A DNA stretch of 32,813 nt from Pseudoalteromonas holothuriae (GTDB taxonomy: Bacteria > Pseudomonadota > Gammaproteobacteria > Enterobacterales > Alteromonadaceae), in NCBI RefSeq assembly GCF_945859825.1, contig NZ_CAMAPC010000030.1, positions 1-32,813 on the forward strand. The letters run 5' to 3'. Within the stretch, counting starts at the first letter, position 1. Each line of letters begins with the position of its first letter. The notes below the pieces were generated by a model. That model saw only the letters and a list, made by a program, of their open reading frames with translations. It was not told where the DNA came from and did not search any database. The position numbers and the translations under genes are program-made. Shown piece by piece: positions 18,580 through 29,700 of the stretch.

Positions 18580-18692
18580 TTCCTTCTCCATATGAAAATC
18601 ATAATCATATATGAAATTAATAAACCCAATATAAACATTATAATAAAGTAATCAGAAAAGGGAACGAATATAAAACATATAAAAAACAAAAA
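18576..18692 (-). pseudogene. Possible 3' remnant of a membrane protein gene upstream of the glycosyltransferase
   Basis: A 38-codon open stretch reads as a strongly hydrophobic segment (FVPFSDYFIIMFILGLL, then ISYMIMIFIWRRK) ending in TGA, which overlaps the glycosyltransferase ATG as ATGA. Immediately upstream another frame reads VNRLIALIFVFYMFY before a stop. The positively charged end after a membrane span and the ATGA coupling resemble a polysaccharide polymerase or flippase gene preceding a glycosyltransferase. Very T-rich DNA codes for hydrophobic residues in any frame, so this may be chance. Confidence 0.25.
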
Positions 18693-18929
18693 TTAAAGCA
18701 ATTAATCTATTTACCATAAAAACATTAACATGCAATAAATTCATGCCACATAAATTAAAAAATAAAAAGCCAACTTGAAAATGGACTGACAATTGATTTA
18801 AATGAAACAATAAATCAAAAAAACCACCTTAACCATACAAAATAAGAATCTGAAAAACATTAACAATCATCACTTAAAATAATAAATTATTATATAAATA
18901 CAAAATAAATACTATTTCAACCTTTAAAA
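18693..18929. other. Extremely AT-rich intergenic region
   Basis: About 240 bases of A-rich (plus-strand) sequence between the sugar operon and the IS21 relic. It holds no gene I can support. Several AT-rich hexamers could serve as -10 boxes for the minus-strand operon but none has a convincing -35 partner. Confidence 0.5.
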
Positions 18930-19265
18930 TGTAAGCGTCTAACGGTGATTAAGATGCAATGCTAAATCAGGAGTCACTAGTGGATATTCATGTACTACAT
19001 CAACAAGAACACAGTATTCGATCCATTAGCCGTCAACTCAGTATCGCTCGCACTACTGTTCGTTGTTATTTGCGAAATATTGCTCGAACACCTAACTATG
19101 GCCCTAGGTCTGCTCGGCCTTCAAAGCTAGACCCTTTGAACCTTACTTTCGAGAACGAATTGAGGCTGCTAAGCCTTATTGGATCCCCGCTACGGTTTTA
19201 TTACGCGAAATTCAGACGCTGGGATACGATGGCAAAGAAGGGATCTTAAAAATCTACATTCGGCA
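18930..19265 (+). pseudogene. istA: Truncated, frameshifted IS21-family istA
   Basis: The protein starting at 18959 reads SIRSISRQLSIARTTVRCYLR, the N-terminal helix-turn-helix of IstA. After KLDP (about 19130) the match continues only in another frame: ERIEAAKPYWIPATVLLREI and then GYDGKEG, up to a stop near 19280. One lost base explains the shift. The catalytic DDE part and the helper istB are missing. TGTAAGCGTCT at 18930 is a plausible left end of the element. Sequence after about 19285 no longer matches, marking a deletion junction. Confidence 0.8.
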
Positions 19266-19425
19266 GTTTAAACGTAAGCAATGAGATGGATTCCTCCTCA
19301 ACCTGACGAAGTGGCATTTGTAGAGCACATTGCTTATCGCTTAATCATGTGCCACTGCTTTATACTAATATTACTAAAGTGACACAAATTTTTAAAAACT
19401 ACCCACCTAAGATATCTTAACTATT

Positions 19426-19451
19426 AACCCGAGGCCAATCCGCTTCGGGTT
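19426..19451 (-). terminator. Hairpin downstream of the P450 gene
   Basis: AACCCGA and TCGGGTT form a 7-bp stem around a 12-base loop, 14 bases after the P450 stop codon. It is the best candidate for the end of the right-arm transcript, but no T-run follows the stem on the minus strand. Confidence 0.4.
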
Positions 19452-19464
19452 TGGTATCCTGATG

Positions 19465-20667
19465 TTAATAAAGAGAAACGTGTAGATTGGAAATGCCGCG
19501 AAGATTATAACCATCTCTATAACTCGGTTGTGGACCTATAATCCTCATTTTTGGATAGCGCGTTAGTAGCACATCAAATGCAATCTTTGCTTCTGTTCTA
19601 GCTAACAGGGCACCTAAGCAAAGATGAATACCACCTCCAAAAGTAATATGCTTATTATGAGAGCGAGTAATGTCGAATACTTCTGGATGTTCAAAAATAG
19701 CTTCATCACGATTGGCAGAGCCAATTAGCAGGGCTAAATGTTTGTCTTTTTCTATCCGCCTTCCTGCAATTTCAATGGGCTCTTTAGTGTAGTAGTCAAT
19801 AGCTTGCACTGGAGATTCAAACCTCAGCATTTCTTCAATCGCATCGGGTAATAACGCACTATCCCATGTTAAACGTTCATAGGCTTCAGGGTGGGTTAGC
19901 AACAAAAATAGGCCGTTACTGAGCAAGTTTGAAGTTGTCATATGAGCAGCATTCATGACAATTTCCACCATTGAGAAAATCTCATTCTCAGTAAGAGATT
20001 GCTCACCATTTACGTTAACTAATAATGAAGTTAAATCGTTTGCTGGATTCTTTCTCTTTTCTTCTATCAACCATTCTAAATACACTGTCAGTTCTTCAAA
20101 TGCCTTAAACCCTGCAATAGCACCATTCCCTAAGCTTCCGTCCAGCAAAGGTGCCATAGCATGCGACCATTCAGAGATCTGTTCAAAGTCATTCGCTGGA
20201 AAACCAAGAATTTTTGAAATGACAATGATCGGAAAAGGGATACAAAAATGTTGAACAATATCGACACTATTTTTATTCGGCAGATCATTTAATAACTCAA
20301 CAACCGTCTTTCTTATGTCACTTTCTATATCTTTTATACCCTTACCTTGAAACATACTGCTGACCATTTTCCTTAGTCGAGTATGCTCTGGTGGATCTAA
20401 GTCTTGAATACGTCTGTCAAATTTCTTCGTAAATGGATACTTTTTTATAAGCATATCCTTACCCAATGTGTTGGGATTCACTTTAGACAGACGCTTGTCT
20501 TTCATTGCTTGAACAACGTCTTCATATTTTGAAACAAAGTAGATCACTTCTCCATTTGGAGTTTTAAAGGGATAAACAGGCATTTTTTCTCGAAACATCT
20601 TATATCTGTTGTAAATCGCCTGAGTTTCCATGAAAACACGGTTCTTTTCTTGTGATAATTTCATCAT
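19465..20667 (-). CDS. Cytochrome P450 tailoring enzyme
   Basis: A 400-residue soluble bacterial P450. The heme loop is FGGGIHLCLG with the proximal Cys 350; the ExxR helix reads EEMLRFESP. In the I helix the oxygen-activation motif is AAHMTT: Thr 244 is kept, but Met 243 stands where an acidic Asp or Glu is usual. It lies 69 bases downstream of the PKS-NRPS on the same strand and is probably the last gene of that operon. It is likely to oxidise the released or carrier-bound product; position and chemistry cannot be read from sequence. Redox partners (ferredoxin, reductase) are not in the window. A start at the adjacent ATG (20664) is equally possible. Confidence 0.93.
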   Translation of the reverse strand: MMKLSQEKNRVFMETQAIYNRYKMFREKMPVYPFKTPNGEVIYFVSKYEDVVQAMKDKRLSKVNPNTLGKDMLIKKYPFTKKFDRRIQDLDPPEHTRLRKMVSSMFQGKGIKDIESDIRKTVVELLNDLPNKNSVDIVQHFCIPFPIIVISKILGFPANDFEQISEWSHAMAPLLDGSLGNGAIAGFKAFEELTVYLEWLIEEKRKNPANDLTSLLVNVNGEQSLTENEIFSMVEIVMNAAHMTTSNLLSNGLFLLLTHPEAYERLTWDSALLPDAIEEMLRFESPVQAIDYYTKEPIEIAGRRIEKDKHLALLIGSANRDEAIFEHPEVFDITRSHNKHITFGGGIHLCLGALLARTEAKIAFDVLLTRYPKMRIIGPQPSYRDGYNLRGISNLHVSLY

Positions 20668-20736
20668 AAATATAATACAACTTATTGGTTAGCTTCTTAA
20701 TATTATTCATCTTTATATATCATCGTCATATATAAA

Positions 20737-23700
20737 CTATGCCAATTTAAGACTTTTATTAAGAATCTCTATTACATTTTCCATCATTGGAGGCTTAAAT
20801 AAACTGTAGTGGTCACCTTGTATAACGGTGACTTCTAAATCTTCAATATACCGTTCCCAGACTTTTTCAGAACGTTCAGTTTCACTTGCCTTAATGTACT
20901 GAACGGTGCCTGAGTAGCCTTCTTTTGGTGTATAGTTATTTAACGCTGTATTTTGCATCTTAACGACTTCTAAATGATGTGAAAAACTAGATAAGCAAAA
21001 TTCCTCATGTATTTTTCTATCTTCCTTCAAAATATTAAAGACTTTTTGAGTGGTGGTTTCAAAAGAATCATTTTGTACAAGCAAAGGGATGAGACTTTGA
21101 TAACTTATCCCCATATCTAAAGCAATTGTAACTAAAGCCGATACATTTTCATTACCAAATAAATCAGTAATATCATAGTAACTATCCAGCATAACAACCG
21201 AATCAACAGATATCCTACTTCCTGATAATGCTTTCGCCAACTCATAAGATAAAACACCGCCATACGACCATCCAACTAAAGTAACAGTATTTCCTGTAAA
21301 ATCGCTTAGCAATTGATCGGCATAATGTTCTGCTATTGACTCAACACTGGTAAAATTATAATCGTTGGTTCGGTCTAATGCTGGAGACTCAAAACCATAA
21401 ATAGGTAATGCAGTTCGCCAATTGTTTACTAAAGCAGCATAACTCAATAAAGTGCCACCTATTGGGTGCAGTAAACATATTGCCTTTTTCTGTTCCACCC
21501 CTTTTCGCAATAGAGTAAAACTGCTGTTATCGTTACCTTGCTGGGCACCATGTCTGAGTATACTTGCAAACCCAGCAATTGTCGGATTGCTTAGTATGGT
21601 ATTGATGTTAAGTTTGCAACCAAATTCTTGATCTATGCGTTCAAATAAATCCATCACTAATAATGAACTTCCACCGATTTGGAAAAAGTTATCGTGAATA
21701 TCAATGTGTTCTGTTGCGAGTAGATCTTGCCAAACATGCTGTAACCGATTTTCTATATCATCATGTTGAACTACCGTTTGCTTACACTCTTGATCAGATT
21801 TTGAATAACGTAATAACGCTTGGGTGTCAATTTTACCATTCGTTGTTAAAGGTAATTCTCCAACCTCATAAAAGCGTGCAGGGATCATATAGTTGGGTAG
21901 TATTGCTGCCAAGCAATCACGTAAATCGTCACACTGCGTTTTTACAAGCTTCTGATAATGAGTATGTACAAAAGCAACCAACTTAGGTGCAGAAGCATCT
22001 TCCAAAAGCATGACCTTGGCTTGTATTACTTTTTGATTTTGTAACAATGCTGCCTCAATGTCCCCTAACTCAACTCTAAACCCTCTGAGTTTGACTTGAT
22101 TATCAACACGTCCCATAAACTCAAGATCGCCATTGTGATTCTTTTTCACCAAATCACCAGTTCGATACATCCGTCCTGCATCGTTTGAAAATGGATTTGT
22201 TAACCAATGGCTCGCCGTTGCTTTAGGCTTATTCAAATACCCACGGGCTAATGTGCTGCCTGCAATATATAGTTCACCTACCTCACCATCACCGACCAAT
22301 GCTAAGTTTCCATCTAGTACGTAAATACTTACCCCGTTCAGAGGTTTACCAATTGGAACGTCTGTTAAAATACTGGCGTCTGTAACCTCGAAAACAGTAG
22401 CAACAACAGAGGCCTCTGTCGGGCCATAAGTATTGAATAAACGACATTGCGGCATGGCTAAACGCCATTGCTTAACCAACTCAATTTGAGCTTTTTCACC
22501 ACCTATAATAACACTCTCAACGCAAGCTGGCAGCCATTCAGAAGAGGGGCTTGTCTCGCTAATCTGTCGCTTCCAGCTCACATAATTGTGAAATACCGAA
22601 GTTGGTAAGTCCAATAAAGTGATCTCTTGCTCCACACATAGTCGCTCTAGCTTCTCAAAATCAATTACAGCTTCATCAGGTTTGAGAATTAAACGACCAC
22701 CGGCGTACCAGGTACATAAAATTTCTTCAACTGCAGCATCAAAACTAATTGATGCGAACTGCATCACTCGACTGTCTTTTGAAATCTGATACGTATCTAC
22801 AGCACTATGTACAAAAGCACTCACTGCTCCGTGCGTATTGACTACGCCTTTTGGCTCCCCTGTGGAACCAGAAGTGTAAATAACATACATTGTCTGATTC
22901 GCCAAAACCTCTTCTGGCAAGGCAATCTCCTGCTTGGATGCTGCGAAGACATCGGCATATTGAATAGCCAATTTATGCTCATTAAGAGTGTCATCAACAC
23001 CATCAGTAATGACCAGTTTAGGTTTACAGTCATTGATAATAAGCACCTGCCGCCGCTTTGGAAGCTTCAAATCAATTGGCACATAGGCAGCACCAGCTTT
23101 TAGTGTCCCTAGTAGAGCAATTAACAGTCGGTAGCTTTTTGGCATGCATAGGGCAACAAAAGTTTCTTGACCAATTCCCTGCGCCACTAAGCCTTTAGCA
23201 AACTGCTCAGCTTTTCGGTTCAAGGTTGCATATGTTTCATGATGTTCACCATCAGTTAAGGCTATCTGCTGCCCGTTTTGTTCAACTTGTGTTTCAAACT
23301 CCTTCAAAAAAGAAGAGGGCTCAGCAGCGACACTGTGATTATCTAATAGCGCTGAACTAACACATTCATTAGACTCGGCATCAATACCTTGCTTTATCGG
23401 ATCATCTGGTGAGGAGAATAACCTCTTCACAAGACGACCATACTGCTCAGCCAACTTGGCAATAGTATGCTCTTCAAATAGGTCGGTATTAAAATTGACA
23501 GTACCACTAAGCCCCTCACCGTCATCAGTCACAACCAAAGAAATATCGTATTGCGCAATTGTGTTTTCCACATCCACTGAACTAACTGACATATCTTTAG
23601 ATGTAACGTGCTGGTTTGGTTGTTCATATTCATTCACTAACTGTGTTTGGTCCTTACCAACATAAGAGAAGTAAACTTGAAAAAGTGGTGAATGACTCAC

Positions 23701-26700
23701 ATCTCGCTTAGGACTCAAATGGCTGACAATTTGCTCGAAAGTTACATCCTGATTTGCAAATGCCCCTGCGGTCATTTTCTTCACATGTTCAACCAAATCA
23801 TGGAATGTTTGTTGTTGCGTGAGCTGTATTCTTAATACAAGAGTATTGACAAAGAAACCTACTAATCCTTCAAGCTCGCTTCTATGACGATTAGCCGATG
23901 CGGTGCCAACGCCAATATCATTTTGCCCACTGAGTAGCGATAACTGAACCGAGAATACAGCCAACAAACACATAAAAGGCGTAACTTTATGGCGCTGCGC
24001 AAACGCCTCGACCAATGTTCTATGTTCAGCACCAAAATCAAAAGCATAATCTCTACCTTTAAATGTCTGAATTGCAGGACGTGGTTTGTCCGTCTGGAGC
24101 GAAAGTAACGTTGGTAAACCAGTCAAGGTCTGCTTCCAATACTCTAGCTGCTCTGAGTTTTTTGTCTTTGCGATATCACTATGTTGCCACAACGCATAGT
24201 CAATATACTGGATGGGCAAACGTGGTAGATTTGGCTGCTGCCCTTGAGCATGAGCTTGATACAAAACGTTTAACTCATAATTAAACAATTGTATTGACCA
24301 TCCATCAGACACTATATGGTGCATGTTAACAAGCAACAAGAATTCACTGGCGCTACGCTCCACTAAAACCACTCTAAAGCCAGACTCTATATCTAACTTA
24401 TAGGTTAACTGATGCCAACGTGAAGTCCATGCGGCTATATCCTCATCTGTTTCCATACTCTTATTGACTTTCTTTAATGACCAATCTTCACTTGAGTCTA
24501 TAACTTGCAAAGGCTGACCATTATGCTCCACAAATCGCGTTCTAAGCACGCTATGACGAACCACAATATCTGCAAGGCTACGTTCTAGCGCTACGATGTC
24601 CAATGCACCCTCTAACCGCAAAGTAATTGGCATGTTGTAGACATTGCTATTACCAAACATTTTCTCGCTTAACCAAAGCCTAAACTGCTCATGAGACAAT
24701 GGACCTTGCGACTGACCTTGTGCTGTTATCTCAACCACTGTGTGGTTATTTTGATGTTGAGATAGATGTTGTGCCAGCTTTGCCACCGTAGGATTTGCAA
24801 ACAAAGCCATTACGTCGGTACTGTAAGGTAGCTGCTGCTGTAAGCGTGTGATCACTTGAACAGCCAATAATGAATGCCCACCCAAGTCAAAAAAGTTATC
24901 GTTTATCCCTATGGGTTTAACACCTAAAACATCTTCCCACAACTGTACTAATTGCTTCTCTATTACACTTTGCGGCTTAGCATATGAATTGTTGCTTTGC
25001 AGGGCGCCATTGGGTATTGGTAGTTCCGCCAGCGATACCTTACCATTTAACGTGAGTGGGATACTATCAACTGTAACGAAAACGTTGGGTATCATATAAT
25101 CCATTAAATTGGCTTTTAGTTGTGAGCGTAATGTTTCACTCTCTAAGCATGATGTATCTACCCCGGACTGAGGTAAAATATAAGCAATTAGGCGCTCAAC
25201 AGCACTAGGGTGCTCTTCTTTTGCTAAAGTACCAGCACGTACCTTGGCATTTATCAATTGCTTATTAGTGACGATAACTGCATCTTGAACTCCCACTAAA
25301 CGCTTACTGGCATTAACGATCTCACCTAACTCAATTCGATGTCCTCTGACTTTTACCTGATGGTCATTTCGGCCTACGTACATAAGCTGCCCATCATCTG
25401 AACGCATGACTAAATCTCCGGTTCGGTACATACGCTCACCAGATACATTGGAAAATGGGTTAGGTACAAACTTTTGCGCTGTTAGTTCAGGTTGGTTGAT
25501 ATACCCTAACGCTAACGATTTACCCGATAAATACAGCTCCCCGATCTCTTGCGGGCCACACATAGTCATCTTTTCATCAAGGATATAGCAGTCAATATTC
25601 GATAGTGGCTGACCTAAAACTGGCACGTCATGTTCATGTATTACAGCACAAGTAGCATCAACAGTGCATTCTGTTGGACCATACATATTGTAGAAACGGC
25701 AACCTGTTTGTTCTGTCAGTAGATTCAATTGCTGCCACAATACTTGATCCAGCTCTTCACCACCTACCAATACTGTACGTAGATTTGTAGGACAGTGCGT
25801 CGCATGCCAATACTGTACTAACAATTTCAGTTGCTGTGGCGTACAGTCCATCCGCTCAATTCGATTTTCAATGAGAAACTCTGTCATTTTCTGCGGTGAT
25901 AAACGCGTCTCTTCATCTATGAGATATAATGTAGAACCGAGGCACAATTGCACTATTTGCTGTACTGATGCATCAAAAACAGTTGATGCATTAAGCAATA
26001 CTCTTTCCGCACTTATCACTCCAACAACATCACGCAGCCCATCGATGAAATTGACCAACGCAGAGTGCTGTATAACCACCCCTTTCGGTACACCTGTGGA
26101 GCCTGATGTAAAAATAATATAGGCATTATCTTGAGGCTCCACAGTCACATCAGAAGTGGTATTGGGCAACTTTTCCCAATCAACATTCGATATATCCATA
26201 TATGGCACAGACACCTTAGGCTGGTGTATATTGCAGATCACTAAGTCTAACTCACCCTGTTCAATAATTAGCTGTAGACGTGCGGCGGGAAGCTCTGGGT
26301 CAAGGGGGACATATGCCGCTCCCGCCTTCAAAACTCCAAGCAAAGAGGGTATCAACCAAGATTCTCGCTTAAGATATAAGCCAACTTTTGATGAACGATT
26401 TATTCCCCGCGAAACTAAATAATGCGCAACTTGATTCGCTCGCTTGTCAACATCACTAAAACGATAGCGTTGACCATCGACCACCAATGCATCTGCATTT
26501 GGTGTACGCAGCGCTTGCGCATTAAAACGGCTAATAAATGAATCTAATACGGGAGGAGTCGCTGTTAAACTTGGCGCTTTTGTTTGGCTATCTGTAATAG
26601 TTCTAGAGCCAACTCCAAGAGGAGCTCCTGAGTTGCTAAGCAATCGTTCAACTAACGCCATATAATCATTCATCATATGTTCAATGCTTTGCTCACAGAA

Positions 26701-29700
26701 CAGATCTATGTCGTAGTTTAAGCACCCCTGCAAACCAGATTCAGACTCTGAAATAGACAGTGACATATCATACTGTGCTATGACCCCATTTTGTGATTCA
26801 CACATTTCAACCGCAATATCTTCAATAGCAGAGCCATCCCATGTCGGTTGAGCATCAAACCCTTTCTGATCTAAGTCCACATAAGAAAAATACACTTGGA
26901 ACAGAGGTGAATAGCTCGTGCTGCGTTCCGGGTTTAAGTGCTCAACAATTTGTTCAAAAGTAATTTCTTGATTAGCAAATGCAGATAATGTTGTTGATTT
27001 AACCTGAGCCACCAATGCATCAAATGTCATTTCAGTTTTAATCCGGCCTCGAAGTACTAATGTATTGACAAAAAACCCAATAAGTCCTTCCAGCTCTGTT
27101 CGACCTCGATTAGCTGATGCAGTACCTACAGCGATATCCAACTGGCCCGTTAGTTCATACAGATGAACATAATACACAGCCAGTAAGCTCATGAATGGTG
27201 TAACACGATGTTGACGCGAAAACTGCGATACTAACACGCTGATCCGCTCACCAAATGAAAACCTAAAATTCACACCTTGGTGTTTTTGTATTGCTGGACG
27301 CGGATAATCAAGTGGCAAGGACAATACCTTAGGCATGCCTTGTAGCGCTGTTTTCCAATAGTATAATTGTGCTGTTGTCACGCCATTATCAGCTTCTTGA
27401 TGTTGCCAATCTGCATAATCTATATACTGAATCGGCAACTCAGGAAGCGCTAAAGGTTCATTTGCAACTTTAGCACGATACAAGGCATTGAGTTCATAAT
27501 TGAGTACTTGCATCGACCAACCGTCGGAGATGATGTGATGCATGTTGATCAATAGAAGATGTTCATGTTCTGCACAAATCACAAGCGCAGCACGAAAACC
27601 ACTTTCTTCATCCAATTGATATGGCTGACTATGCCAATGCTGCACCCAGGCAGTGACTTGCTCATGCTCAACATCGCGTTTGTCAACCAATTGCATTGAC
27701 CAGCTTTGAGTGCTATCGATACATTGTTTTGGCTCACCGTGTTCTTCAACAAATCGGGTTCGTAATATGCTGTGACGTGCAACAATCTCTTCCAAGCTCT
27801 TGCTCATCGCCTGATAGTTTAAGAAACCACTCAAACGCAGTGTCATTGGCATATTGTAAATACTGCTTTGACCAATAATCTTCTCACTCAACCAAAGTCG
27901 TACCTGAGCAAATGACAAAGGTCCTTGAGTTAAACCTTGAGCAGGAATACTTTCGTCATCGCAAGTATGTGCCTGTTTCAGCATTTCTGCTAAAGACTCA
28001 ATATTTGGGTTTTGAAATAGTACAGCAACATCTAGTTGTAGCTTCAGTCGACGTTTAACTCGCGTTACCATAAGTGATGCCTGAATCGAGCTACCACCCA
28101 AGTCAAAGAAGTTATCTAATACACATATATCTTGTCTATCTAACAAATCTTGCCAGATAACCAACAATTCGCGTTCAATGTCATTTCTTGGTTTAGTTAA
28201 TATTTTAACCCGTTCAACTTGTTCGCTTTTTTCAACAACTGGCTTGGTCTGCTTAAAACTTACTGAATTTGGTGACTGAATAAGATCATCGAACCAATAC
28301 CTTTGCTCTTCAAACGGATAGCTTGGTAAACTGACACGCTGACAACCATCTGCAGCCTGTAGTTCCTGCCAATTAATAGCCATGCCACTGACCCATAATT
28401 CAAGTACTTTTTGCGCTTTCCCTTGTTTTATCCATTCTTTTAGTAGTGAACTAAAACCATCGTCTTTAAATAAAGTATTTAGTATCTCTTTACTTTGTAT
28501 CTGCTCTGTACGTAATACACCAAAGTTTGGTCGTTGTTCTTGACTGCTTCTAAGGGCTCCGATCAGCTCTTTATAATTACTAACTACCGATGCCCAGCGA
28601 TATGGCATAGCTTCTCGACCTTGTTGCAAAGTATAAGCAACATCACATAACCTATTTTCGCTGATATTGGCATGTTCAATGCCATGCAGAAGCGTTTCTA
28701 TACGTCGGTCAAGTGCCCTTTGAGATTTAGCTGAAATTACAATGAGGTATGATTTTTCCTCGACTCGTCTTGGTACTGATTTTGGCACATACTCCTCAAC
28801 AACAATGTGGGCATTAACCCCTCCAAAGCCAAACGAACTAACCCCTGCTCTACGTGGTAGTACAGCACCATCATGCGCTGTAAGCGTTTGCCATGGCTGT
28901 GTCTCTTTTACCAAATAAAATGGACTTTGAGCCAGTTTTACATGGGGGTTCTCCTGCTCACTATGCAAACTAGCCGCCAATGTTTTATGCTTCACCTGTA
29001 GCAGAGTTTTGATAATAGCTGCAGCGCCCGCTGCTAATTCCAAATGACCGATATTACTTTTTACAGAACCCAGTGCACAGTAAGGAACACTGTAGTCTTG
29101 TTGCCGCTGCGTGTGGTCTGCTGTATTGTCGTAAAGATTTTTGAATGCAGATTTCAAAGCATTCACTTCTATAGGATCACCTAAATCAGTTCCCGTGCCA
29201 TGTGCTTCAATATAACCAACAGTACGAGGATCGACTCCTGCGTCTTTATACGCAGCTTCAATAAGCTGTGCCTGCGCTCTAGGGTTTGGTGCAGTCAGTG
29301 ACGTTGCACGCCCACCATGGTTGACCGCAGAACCACAGATCACGCCATAAATATGATCGCCGTCTTGCTCTGCGTGGGATAGCGACTTCAATAGCAACAC
29401 CCCCACACCTTCGCCTCTAACATATCCATTCGCGTTTTGACCGAACGATTTACATTTTCCATCTGAAGATAACATACCAACTCGGTCAAAAGATGCATGT
29501 ACCAAAGGAGATAATAACGTATTAATCCCGCCAGCAAACGCCATCTGGCTTTTGCCCGAACCTATCAACTCTACCGCTTTGTGAATTGCCACTAAGGCAC
29601 TAGAACAAGCTGTTTCAACCGGTTCACTTGGGCCATGAATGTTGAGTAAATAACTCACCCTAGCAGGTCCCATCGACGGCACCATGCTCGCTGAAGACAA

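Noticed and set aside
17704..18591. Glycosyltransferase as a true NodC chitin-oligomer synthase
   Set aside because: No membrane segments and no processive QxxRW motif; it is a small soluble GT2/GT7-like enzyme.
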